Below are positions 26,774 to 34,774 of a DNA stretch of 64,000 nucleotides, one piece after another. A program made the position numbers and the translations under genes. Origin of the DNA: TMP-86 sp039807285 (lineage in GTDB: Bacteria > Pseudomonadota > Gammaproteobacteria > Steroidobacterales > Steroidobacteraceae). The notes below the pieces were generated by a model. That model searched no databases. It was not told where the DNA came from and saw nothing but the letters and a program-made list of their open reading frames with translations. The DNA is taken from contig JBGAGK010000007.1 of assembly GCA_044226785.1 (NCBI GenBank), forward strand, positions 62,001-126,000, read 5' to 3'. Position 1 is the stretch's first letter, and the number at the start of each line of letters is the position of its first letter.

Positions 26774-28951
26774 TCACAAGGATTTTGAGATCCCCAGAAA
26801 CATCCCGCGACGCGGACCGAACTGCGGCGCCCCGACTCCCACGCCGGTACCATCGCGGATCTCGTACACTTTGTCTGCCACGTTGATGACATCCAGGCGT
26901 ACCGTCAGGGTTCCAGAATTCCCCAGATGGAATACGTGACTGGCTCCCAGGTTGACCTGTGCATAGGTGGGCAGGTTGGCCCCATTTGGGATGCTGCTGC
27001 CATCGGGGAGCACCAGATCAGCGCGCAACCCCGTTCCCAGCAGCATGTCCGCGCTCACGCGGGTATGCCCCCGGACATACGAGATCCCTCCTGAAGCGGT
27101 GATCCGCTGTTCGTGGTCGAGGTGGATGGAGTGACCGGCGATGTAGTCCAGATCATCCTGCGCGAAATTGAACTGGGCGGTCTCGATGCCGCGGCCTCGC
27201 GCACTCTGGAGTGCAAGGTTCGCGTAGGCCACAAGACCGCGGTCGCTGTAATTGAACGTGAATTCCACGCCCTTGATGCGCCCCGACGCGTAGTTGAAAG
27301 GAGTAAGGATGATCGGCGCGCCAAACTGTCCCTCGTCGATCAGATGAGTCGATTGCCGATAGTAGGAATCGACTCCAACCGTTACCGCGTCCCCGATCTT
27401 CTGCTCCACGCCCACGCCATAGTAATCGGATCGCTCCGTCAGCGGAGGATCGTTCTGCGTGACGCTCGGTGCCGCCGTCGTATTCAGGAACTTCGCAATC
27501 GTCTGGCTGCCGACCAGTTCAAAGGGCGGCGGCGTGAAATAGCGGGAATATCCTGCATGGATCGTCGTGCCGGATGTCAGGTTCCAGACCACGTTGAGCC
27601 GCGGACTCAACTGGCTCGCGGTCGTATAAGCGGCCAGGTGATCGAATCGCAGGCCATAGTTGACAGTGAATGCTGACGAAGGCTGCCACTCGTCCTGCAC
27701 GTAGAGACTTTCGATCCATTGCGTCTGCGAACCGTTGTCCGCGATGGACAGGGGCACGTCACTGGTCTGCACACCTTCCGGGTCGACCGGAAGCACCTGC
27801 GAGGTGCTGATGGTCCTCGCCTGATCGTGCTGCACGAACCACCCGGCCCGGACCGTGTGCGTATCGTTGACTCTCGCAGACAGGTCCCCCTGCCAGGCGA
27901 TGGCGACATCACGCTTCCAGGCGTCCTGGGCAATGCCGTTGAACAACAGACCACCGAGGATATCCGGCGAAAAACCGAGGCTCGAATAGCGTCCCGTCAC
28001 CGAGGACAACCAGTCCATGGCGCCGGCCGAATGCTGCCAGCTCAACACGGCGTAGTGCGTGGCTTCATGCTGGTTCTCGTCCAGATCGGCGCTGGAATAG
28101 TCGGCCTGACCGTTGACCGTCAGGCCCAGGGAGGGTTGCAAACCCTTGCGATCGGGAATCTGGAATTTCCCGGTCGAAGTCCCGACGATCAGTGACAGCC
28201 GATTGGCAGAATCGAGGATGTCCTCGAAATACCCGAAGCCGTGGTACTGGGTCGTCCGGTCGTGAAGCGGGTTGGAACTGCCATCTGGAGACTCGATACC
28301 GAGATTGCTGCGCAGCACGTCACCTGAAACAAAGTAGTTCAGGTTGCCCGATGAACCACCGTACTCGATGCTCGGCTGGATCGTGCCATGACTGCCGCCG
28401 TAGACCGATACCGCACCGCCGGGTCCCAGCGTACCGCTCTTGGTGCTGATGTCGATGATGCCTGCGGTGCGCAGGCCGTACTCGGAGGGCAGTGCGCCGG
28501 TAATCAGCTTCAGCGAGGAAATCAGCCGCGGGCTCAAGGACTGCCCGAAAACGCTGATGCCTTCCGGCAGGATGATGCCGTTGAGCCGGTACTGCAGGTC
28601 GTTGTGATCGCCACGCACATGAAACTGTCCGAAGGAATCCTGCACCACTCCGGGCGCCTGCAGGATGACCTGGTTCAACAACGTGTTGTCGCCGCCGGGC
28701 GCGGCGGCAATTGCCGCTGAATTTATCACGTACGTCGAGGTCCCGACCCTGGACTCGATGCGCTCGCGCGCTTCATTCAGACGTCGGGCAGTCACCACCA
28801 CTTCGTCCATCTGGGCCGGGCCGGCTGTTGATGTATCGTCATTCGGGTCGGAAAGCGCGGCCGCTTCGCCCAGGACAGGAAGGCACAGCATGGAGCCAAC
28901 CGCCAACGCGCGCAATGCGCGCGATGCGGGCATGAAATCGGAAGACAGCAT
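26774..28951 (-). CDS. TonB-dependent receptor
   Basis: A 725-residue outer-membrane receptor. ATG 28951 has GAGGAG 8 bases upstream. The signal peptide ends near LGEAAA; the TonB box is DEVVVTARRLNEAR. The plug follows (LLNQVILQAPGVVQDSFGQF, LITGALPSEYGLRTAGIIDI), then a beta-barrel of about 560 residues ending in FGPRRGMFLGISKSL. The plug resembles CirA/FecA-type or metal receptors but the ligand cannot be named. A small putative secreted protein gene (29019-29345) precedes it on the same strand with a 67-base gap, as is common for metal-uptake receptors. Confidence 0.85.
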   Translation of the reverse strand: MLSSDFMPASRALRALAVGSMLCLPVLGEAAALSDPNDDTSTAGPAQMDEVVVTARRLNEARERIESRVGTSTYVINSAAIAAAPGGDNTLLNQVILQAPGVVQDSFGQFHVRGDHNDLQYRLNGIILPEGISVFGQSLSPRLISSLKLITGALPSEYGLRTAGIIDISTKSGTLGPGGAVSVYGGSHGTIQPSIEYGGSSGNLNYFVSGDVLRSNLGIESPDGSSNPLHDRTTQYHGFGYFEDILDSANRLSLIVGTSTGKFQIPDRKGLQPSLGLTVNGQADYSSADLDENQHEATHYAVLSWQHSAGAMDWLSSVTGRYSSLGFSPDILGGLLFNGIAQDAWKRDVAIAWQGDLSARVNDTHTVRAGWFVQHDQARTISTSQVLPVDPEGVQTSDVPLSIADNGSQTQWIESLYVQDEWQPSSAFTVNYGLRFDHLAAYTTASQLSPRLNVVWNLTSGTTIHAGYSRYFTPPPFELVGSQTIAKFLNTTAAPSVTQNDPPLTERSDYYGVGVEQKIGDAVTVGVDSYYRQSTHLIDEGQFGAPIILTPFNYASGRIKGVEFTFNYSDRGLVAYANLALQSARGRGIETAQFNFAQDDLDYIAGHSIHLDHEQRITASGGISYVRGHTRVSADMLLGTGLRADLVLPDGSSIPNGANLPTYAQVNLGASHVFHLGNSGTLTVRLDVINVADKVYEIRDGTGVGVGAPQFGPRRGMFLGISKSL

Positions 28952-29018
28952 GAACGGAACTCCTCATCAGGCAGTGAAGCACAGCTCGCCCTTGCGGCGA
29001 TCTGGCACAGTCAAAGGC

Positions 29019-29345
29019 CTAACGGGAGTGCGGGGGAGCGCGCGAACGAAATGCGGCCGGGAAACTCCGGCTGGTGAGCGAACGGGTAACGCTTGCCGGC
29101 ACAGGTTCGACGCCCTGCGCAGGCGGGAGCGATGGCAGGGAAGAACCCGCGGCCGTGGCCAGGAGGGGCGCAAAGCCAAGGCACTGCGAACAGAGAAGCT
29201 TGTTGAACTCGAGCTGATGAGCCGGGACAGTCTTCGAAGACAGATGCCGGTAGGCGTGAGCCTGAGCGGCCCATTGGGCGCAAAACAGGGCCATCGCCAC
29301 CATCAAGGCGACTCGCAACTCGATCTTGCGGCTCAGGATCTGCAA
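29019..29345 (-). CDS. Small putative secreted protein upstream of TonB receptor (DUF2946-like?)
   Basis: A 108-residue frame starting with TTG (AAGG 5 bases upstream). A hydrophobic signal-like segment reads VALMVAMALFCAQWAAQAHA. It is followed by NKLLCSQCLGFAPLLATAAG with a C-x-x-C pair, and a proline/serine-rich end. The layout (signal, His, CxxC) and the position in front of a TonB-dependent receptor recall DUF2946 proteins, though similarity cannot be tested here. The opposite strand holds a competing frame without such organisation. Confidence 0.45.
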   Translation of the reverse strand: MQILSRKIELRVALMVAMALFCAQWAAQAHAYRHLSSKTVPAHQLEFNKLLCSQCLGFAPLLATAAGSSLPSLPPAQGVEPVPASVTRSLTSRSFPAAFRSRAPPHSR

Positions 29346-29411
29346 TTCGGCCTTGTCCGGATCTGTCCTCGCGAAAGCCTACCAGCAATCCGGGAGTGGC
29401 GTCCACGCGCG

Positions 29412-29651
29412 GTGGTCGCCTGGACCCTGATCAGTATCGCCGCCCTCTACCTTGGCTGGATCGACTTCAGCTTGATCGTGATCGTGCTGACGGTCGCCAT
29501 GGGGGCCGGACTGGTCCTGGCATCCAGCGCGCACGGGATCCGCTGGATGCGCACGGGTTCCTTGCTGATGGTTCTGCCTCTCCTGGCGGCGCTCATGAAG
29601 TTCTGGCGGCAGCCGCTGCGCGTGCCCATGGAAAACACTCAGAAGCGGTAG
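29412..29651 (+). CDS. Possible small membrane protein
   Basis: A 79-residue frame with GTG start and two to three hydrophobic segments: VVAWTLISIAALYLGWIDFS, IVIVLTVAMGAGLVLASSAH and SLLMVLPLLAALMKFW, then a charged end. The frame is open far upstream, so the start is uncertain and no good ribosome site is visible. It converges with the receptor gene at 29639, overlapping by 13 bases. Resembles small proteins next to TonB receptors, but it could be non-coding. Confidence 0.35.
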   Translation: MVAWTLISIAALYLGWIDFSLIVIVLTVAMGAGLVLASSAHGIRWMRTGSLLMVLPLLAALMKFWRQPLRVPMENTQKR

Positions 29652-32191
29652 TCGAATTTCACTCCGAGCACTCGCGGCCGGACGACGGTCTGGGTTTCGA
29701 TCGCCTGGGAGTCCGAGATGAAAGTCTTGCCGCGCGCATCGGTGATGTTCTGCCCATAGACCTGAGCCGACCACTGGTCCTTGCTCACCCCGAACGCGGC
29801 ATCGTAGGTGGTGTAACCCGGCTGATCGAACACCTGGCTGGTGGAGCCCGCGGGCGCGATGGCAGGTGCATCACCGACCGTCGACAGGGAATGTGCCGTG
29901 TGCACGCCACCGGCCTGCGCAAAAGCAAGGTAGCTGCCGACACTCCACTCGTAGCGCAGGCGTGCATTCGCCTGGAAGGGTGGCGACTGAGCCAGCGAGC
30001 TGCCCACCGTGCCGTAGGGGCTTCTGATGGTATCGATGGTCTTGCCGAAATTCACGCTGGCGGGATTGTTGGCAACGATTGAAGGGGCACTCGTCTGGTT
30101 CGAGCTGTTCCAGGAGGCTCCGGCCTGGAAGGTGAGCCCCTGCATGATGCGTCCCACGAACTGGAGCTCGACACCCTTCACCGTGTAGTCGCCACCGTTG
30201 GAAACAAAGGCCTGGGAGCCGAGATTCGCGGGATCGAAAATCTCGAACTGCACATTGGTCCAGCGTTCGCGATACACGGCGCCGTTGAACATGAGCCGGT
30301 GATCGAACCACTCGCTCTTCCAGCCAATTTCATTGTTGACCAGCTGATCCGGCGCGTAACCGGCCGGCGTGTAGTACTGCTTCACGCCGTTCTGATCGGC
30401 CACGAAGGGGCCGTTTGATGCGCGGTTGAAACCGCCCGGGCGATATCCCTGTGACCAGGTGTAGTAGAGCATGACATCCGGCGTGATCTTCCACGAAAGG
30501 TTGGCGCGGCTCTTGAATCCGACGTATGTCCTTTTGAGATGCTCCGCGTCGATGCTGCCGCCACCGGCGTAGCAGGGCGCGGGGCCTGCCTCGAAACAGC
30601 CGAAGCCACCGCCGTAGGCGCCCTTTTCGGTGTTGTCGAAGTTGTAGTAACGCGTCCCCACCGTCGCGGTGAGAATCTTAGGAATGATTTCAATATCGTT
30701 CGACAGGTAGAAAGCATACTGCTTGTAACCGCGGATGGCGTCTATGATGTATGACGTGTTGGCGTTACGGACTTCCGGATTGTTAACGGTTGATCCTGGC
30801 ATCGGAATGATGTCAGACAGGCAACCGACGTTATTGGATGCGGTGCAACTGGGCAAAGTACGATATTGCCAGTTGGCTTCATCGTAGATCTTGAAGTCCT
30901 CCCAGAAAGCACCCGCGATGGTACGGATGCGCCAATCGTCCGGTGTCGAGATGCGAAGCTCGTGGCTCTGGTGTGTAGCGCGCTCGGTGTCATGCCAGGT
31001 CGCACTCGGCGAGTAGCAACGCGCCGGACCATTCGCGCCTGGTCCATAACACTGGTAGTAGTCCGCGTAGAAGCCGCGTGAGTAGTTGGTGTAATCCGAG
31101 CTCTGGTCGACGTGGCGATCGAGATATCCGCCCGTGTACTCGAGCTTGATCGGGCCGGCACGGCCAGTGAGCGTCCAGGCGGTATTGCTGAAACGATCGC
31201 GGGAGCCGGACGGATTGAAATTGGTGACCGACAGATCGGGCAGCGTTTGACCTTCCGAGCCGCGCGGCATCTGGTAGAACACGCCCTGCGCGTCGATTGT
31301 CTGGTAGGTCTGCGCCAGCAACAGGCTCCAGTCATCGTTGATCTGCCACAGCGCCGAGACACGCATGCCCTTGTAGGTCACCGGGTTGATGGCATTCTCA
31401 ACAAGACTGTAATTATTGATGACCGGGCTGAGCGGCGGCACCGAGCCGCCCGCGTAGCCGATGCCCAGATCCGTGTCACGCCTCGTGAAAGTGCTTGGTA
31501 CGTTGTTGATGTAGCCTCCGCGCTGATCGTCGTAGATGACGGCCCGGACACCTAATACATTGCTGATCAGGGGGAGGTTCAGAACCGCCTCGACGCTGGC
31601 GTTGGGATCGCCGTGCGCCGTCGTTCCATAGCTGGCACTCACTCTGCCCGAAACTGCGTCGAGCCTTGGCTTGTTGGTGATGTAACGCACGACGCCGGCC
31701 TCGGCACCTGCCCCGAACAGCGTCCCCTGGGGTCCCTCGAGAACCTCGATGCGCTCGATGTCGGCTGCGTAGACGTCGAGGTTGCGGCTTGGGAGCTGAC
31801 TCGACTGCTCATCGAGATAGACTGCGACGTTGGGGAAAGTCCCGGTGGTGCCGTTTCCCTGAGGCCCCTGCGTACCGGTGGCAAGTCCCCGCATGTAGAT
31901 CTCGCCCTGGCCCGGCCCGTAGCTGGCAACAGAGACGTTCGGGAGATACTTGACGTAGTCGTCAAAGGTCTGGACGTTCAGCTTGGCGAGTGTCTCTCCG
32001 GTCAACGCCTGAATGGTGATCGGCACGTTCTGCATGTTCTCGCTGCGCCGCTGGGCGGTCACCGTGATTTCCTGCAACGCTGTGTCACCTGCAGTGTTGG
32101 TGGAGTCGTCCGCCGCGAGAGCCGCCGTTTCGAGCGAGCATCCGGCAAGCACGGTGAGAATGGCCCTCGACAGGATTACATTGCGTCGCAT
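29639..32191 (-). CDS. TonB-dependent receptor (large, Caulobacter/sphingomonad type)
   Basis: An 850-residue outer-membrane receptor. The ATG at 32191 is preferred because GAGGG lies 9 bases upstream, whereas an ATG at 32200 directly abuts it. Signal peptide: VILSRAILTVLAGCSLETAA. TonB box LQEITVTAQRRSENMQNVPI is the form typical of the large receptor group used for complex organic compounds. Plug motifs include DDYVKYLPNVSVASYGPGQG and ERIEVLEGPQGTLFGAGAEA. The C-terminus (TQTVVRPRVLGVKFDYRF) ends in Phe as expected for barrel insertion. It lies next to the oxygenase and demethylation operon, possibly importing a methylated substrate (inference). Confidence 0.85.
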   Translation of the reverse strand: MRRNVILSRAILTVLAGCSLETAALAADDSTNTAGDTALQEITVTAQRRSENMQNVPITIQALTGETLAKLNVQTFDDYVKYLPNVSVASYGPGQGEIYMRGLATGTQGPQGNGTTGTFPNVAVYLDEQSSQLPSRNLDVYAADIERIEVLEGPQGTLFGAGAEAGVVRYITNKPRLDAVSGRVSASYGTTAHGDPNASVEAVLNLPLISNVLGVRAVIYDDQRGGYINNVPSTFTRRDTDLGIGYAGGSVPPLSPVINNYSLVENAINPVTYKGMRVSALWQINDDWSLLLAQTYQTIDAQGVFYQMPRGSEGQTLPDLSVTNFNPSGSRDRFSNTAWTLTGRAGPIKLEYTGGYLDRHVDQSSDYTNYSRGFYADYYQCYGPGANGPARCYSPSATWHDTERATHQSHELRISTPDDWRIRTIAGAFWEDFKIYDEANWQYRTLPSCTASNNVGCLSDIIPMPGSTVNNPEVRNANTSYIIDAIRGYKQYAFYLSNDIEIIPKILTATVGTRYYNFDNTEKGAYGGGFGCFEAGPAPCYAGGGSIDAEHLKRTYVGFKSRANLSWKITPDVMLYYTWSQGYRPGGFNRASNGPFVADQNGVKQYYTPAGYAPDQLVNNEIGWKSEWFDHRLMFNGAVYRERWTNVQFEIFDPANLGSQAFVSNGGDYTVKGVELQFVGRIMQGLTFQAGASWNSSNQTSAPSIVANNPASVNFGKTIDTIRSPYGTVGSSLAQSPPFQANARLRYEWSVGSYLAFAQAGGVHTAHSLSTVGDAPAIAPAGSTSQVFDQPGYTTYDAAFGVSKDQWSAQVYGQNITDARGKTFISDSQAIETQTVVRPRVLGVKFDYRF

Positions 32192-32264
32192 AATCGGCAT
32201 CCCTCAGCGTTTATGACCTTCGAATGCGCCGGTGCTGTGCCGTCGAACAAGTGATGACCGGGGA

Positions 32265-33080
32265 TCATTGCGTGCGGCCGTAGAATCCCAGGCGTTCCCT
32301 GTCACTGAACAACACCCCGGGTCTTTCGTAGTAGGAGAACACCGCGATCATCCGCGAACGGTCGCCTTCGACGGTTGAGACGCGATGCAGGGAATTCTTT
32401 CCGGCGAACACGTTGAGTGTGCCGGCGGAAAGCGGATTCACCCGGATGCGGTCTGTTTCACCACTCAGCACACGCCCTACTTCATCGTAGTTCGGCGCGC
32501 CATCCGCGCGCAGTTCGCTGCAATACTGAAACTCCCCGCCCCGTTCCGCCGGCTGTATGAGAAGCGTAGTGGTGTAACGAGAGCGGTCAAAGTGCCAGTT
32601 GAGAGCCTCGCCGGGGCGATACTCCATGACATTCGCCCGCGCCAGCGGATCTTCCATCAGATACAGTTTCGGCAGCCTGAGAACCCGGGCAATGAAATCC
32701 ACCAGCGGTTGCCATTCGTACAACCGATGGATGAAAGTCTCCTTGAGTTGATCATCGCACAGCGTATGGTTGATGGTCTTGAACTTCCGCAAGGCTGGAT
32801 GTGAGTCCTCGATCCCTTCCACTCGCGGCAGAAAGTAGACGTTGTGCTCGCGGGCATGCCTCCACGCACTCGACTTGAACAGCGGCACGAGCTGCGAGGC
32901 CGCTTCGCGAATGATATCGCCCCGGACGAAACCATCGAGATTGAACATCCCCTCGGCTTCGAGTCTGCCACGGCATCTGACCACCAGAGCGTCAAAGGCC
33001 GCCGATGCGGGTTGATCGAGAGGATAACGATCGAGGTCGAGTGCATCACGCATATCCAGTGTCTCCTGAGTCACCGCCAT
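32265..33080 (-). CDS. 2-oxoglutarate/Fe(II)-dependent oxygenase-like protein
   Basis: A 271-residue protein with start at ATG 33080, 7 bases after GAGGA; the longer frame adds 32 unlikely residues. The jelly-roll core has an iron-binding H-x-D in ALNWHFDRSRYTTTLLIQ, and the distal histidine and 2OG-binding arginine in NSLHRVSTVEGDRSRMIAVF. These match the HxD...H...R arrangement of Fe(II)/2OG dioxygenases, which hydroxylate or demethylate small molecules. It lies 138 bases downstream of the MttB-like gene on the same strand, so it may belong to the same catabolic cluster. The substrate is unknown. Confidence 0.75.
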   Translation of the reverse strand: MAVTQETLDMRDALDLDRYPLDQPASAAFDALVVRCRGRLEAEGMFNLDGFVRGDIIREAASQLVPLFKSSAWRHAREHNVYFLPRVEGIEDSHPALRKFKTINHTLCDDQLKETFIHRLYEWQPLVDFIARVLRLPKLYLMEDPLARANVMEYRPGEALNWHFDRSRYTTTLLIQPAERGGEFQYCSELRADGAPNYDEVGRVLSGETDRIRVNPLSAGTLNVFAGKNSLHRVSTVEGDRSRMIAVFSYYERPGVLFSDRERLGFYGRTQ

Positions 33081-33218
33081 GATCTTGTCCTCGCATCCAG
33101 GATCCGAACCGTGATTCGTCGCTGGATCATAGGCCGCATGGATTCCTTTGTCCGCCGCGCAGCTCCGGGTTTTCAACGGGAATTGCTACGACGGTACATA
33201 GAAAAACTAAAGCCAGGG

Positions 33219-34766
33219 CTACCCCGCAGGGGCCGCACCGCCGGCCTCGATGCGCCGCCGCTTGAATTCCTCCAGGGCCGAAGCGATCGCGGGATCCAGC
33301 GGCGGGGCCTGGAAGGCATCGAGCGTCGTGCGCCAGAGGCTCGCCGCCCGTTCGGTCGCAGTCCTGGCCCCGTCATCACTCCAGGCGCCGTAGTTTCGCC
33401 AGTCAGATACCAGCGGCGAGTAAAAGGCGTCGCGGTAGCGCGCCATGGTGTGCTGGGTGGCGAAGAAATGGCCCCCCGGTCCTGCCTCGACCACGGCATC
33501 GACCGCGAAGTCATCGTCGGTGGCGCCCAGGGGTTGCAGCATCTCGGCGAGCATCTGCAGCTGCTCGATATCCAGGATGAACTTCTCGTAGCTCGCCGAC
33601 AGTCCGCCCTCGAGCCAGCCGGCGGCGTGCAGCACGAAGTTGGCCCCGCCACACAGTGCGCCCCAGAGACTGATCTGGGACTCGTACGCCCCTTGCACGT
33701 CAGGTGCATTGGAGGCGGTGGCATTGGAGGATCGCCACGGCAGGCCTACGAAGCGCGCCATCTGCCCGGCGCCCAGTTGCGCCTTGAAGTACTCGGGCGT
33801 GCCGAATGCCGGCGATCCCGATTTCATGTCGACATTGGAAGTAAAGCTGCCGTACACCACCGGTGCGCCTGGCCGGCAAATCTGCGCCAGTACCAGACCG
33901 CCCAGCATCTCGGCATGCGCCAGGGTGAGGGCACCGGCGATCGTCACCGGCGCCATGGCGCCGGCGAGTGTGAAGGGGGTGATCATCTGCACCTGGCCCG
34001 CGAGGGCGAAATCGATGATGCCGTCGGCCATGGGTGCATCCAGAACGCGCGGCGAATTGGTGTTGATGATGGTGTAGGTGCAGGGCGTTTCCCGGAACGC
34101 CTCCTCGGTCAGGCCACAGGCGATCCGGACCTGCTCGAAGCAATCCGCCACCTGGGCATGACCGCGCGCGTAGGTGTGGGGAATCTTGTCGGACAGGGTG
34201 AGTTGTGCGTGCAGCATCTCGAGCTGCCGGCATTCAACCGGAACGTCCTGCGGTTCGGTGAAGGCGCCAAGCAGTTGTATGACCTCAAAGGCCTGGCAAA
34301 GCCGCACGCCGTTGGCGTAATCGGCAAACGTCCCGGCGCGCCGTCCACGCGCAAGATCCATGACGTTCGGCGGCCCTGATACGGGGGCAAAGGTGATGGC
34401 AGTGCCGTCGAGCGTCACATGACGCTCAGGATTGCGGGAATGCAGCGTGATCTTTCGCGGTGCCTGCGCGAGGGATCGTGCGACCAGACCGCGATCAATC
34501 TGCACGGACTGCGTGCCCTCATCGACGGTGGCACCCGCCGCACGGTAACGCGCGCGCGCGTCCGCGGAGAGCACTTTGAGCCCCTGTTCCTCGAGAAGGC
34601 CGAGTGCCGCCTGATGGAGCGCTTCGACGCGGTCATCCGAGAACACGCGCCAGGGCGGAAACGGATTCCGCAACGAGCGGTAGCGACGGCTGCGGCCATC
34701 CGCAGTCGATGGGGAGACGTTGGCCGGCGGCCGGCGCCGTGTGCGTTCGCGACTGGGTTCGGTCAT
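33219..34766 (-). CDS. MttB-superfamily methyltransferase without pyrrolysine (COG5598)
   Basis: A 515-residue TIM-barrel methyltransferase of the trimethylamine methyltransferase superfamily. The frame has no internal amber codon, so it belongs to the non-pyrrolysine branch, which includes glycine betaine demethylases that pass the methyl group to a corrinoid protein. Motifs: TYTIINTNSPRVLDAPMADG, TPFTLAGAMAPVTIAGALTL and GGANFVLHAAGWLEGGLSAS. It is the last gene of the sarcosine oxidase/dimethylglycine dehydrogenase operon (8-base gap). No corrinoid protein or activase is encoded in the window, so the methyl acceptor remains open. Confidence 0.85.
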   Translation of the reverse strand: MTEPSRERTRRRPPANVSPSTADGRSRRYRSLRNPFPPWRVFSDDRVEALHQAALGLLEEQGLKVLSADARARYRAAGATVDEGTQSVQIDRGLVARSLAQAPRKITLHSRNPERHVTLDGTAITFAPVSGPPNVMDLARGRRAGTFADYANGVRLCQAFEVIQLLGAFTEPQDVPVECRQLEMLHAQLTLSDKIPHTYARGHAQVADCFEQVRIACGLTEEAFRETPCTYTIINTNSPRVLDAPMADGIIDFALAGQVQMITPFTLAGAMAPVTIAGALTLAHAEMLGGLVLAQICRPGAPVVYGSFTSNVDMKSGSPAFGTPEYFKAQLGAGQMARFVGLPWRSSNATASNAPDVQGAYESQISLWGALCGGANFVLHAAGWLEGGLSASYEKFILDIEQLQMLAEMLQPLGATDDDFAVDAVVEAGPGGHFFATQHTMARYRDAFYSPLVSDWRNYGAWSDDGARTATERAASLWRTTLDAFQAPPLDPAIASALEEFKRRRIEAGGAAPAG

Positions 34767-34774
34767 GGTCCCTC

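Noticed and set aside
32844..34379. Plus-strand open frame of 511 codons
   Set aside because: Antisense to the MttB-like and oxygenase genes; composition typical of shadow frames.
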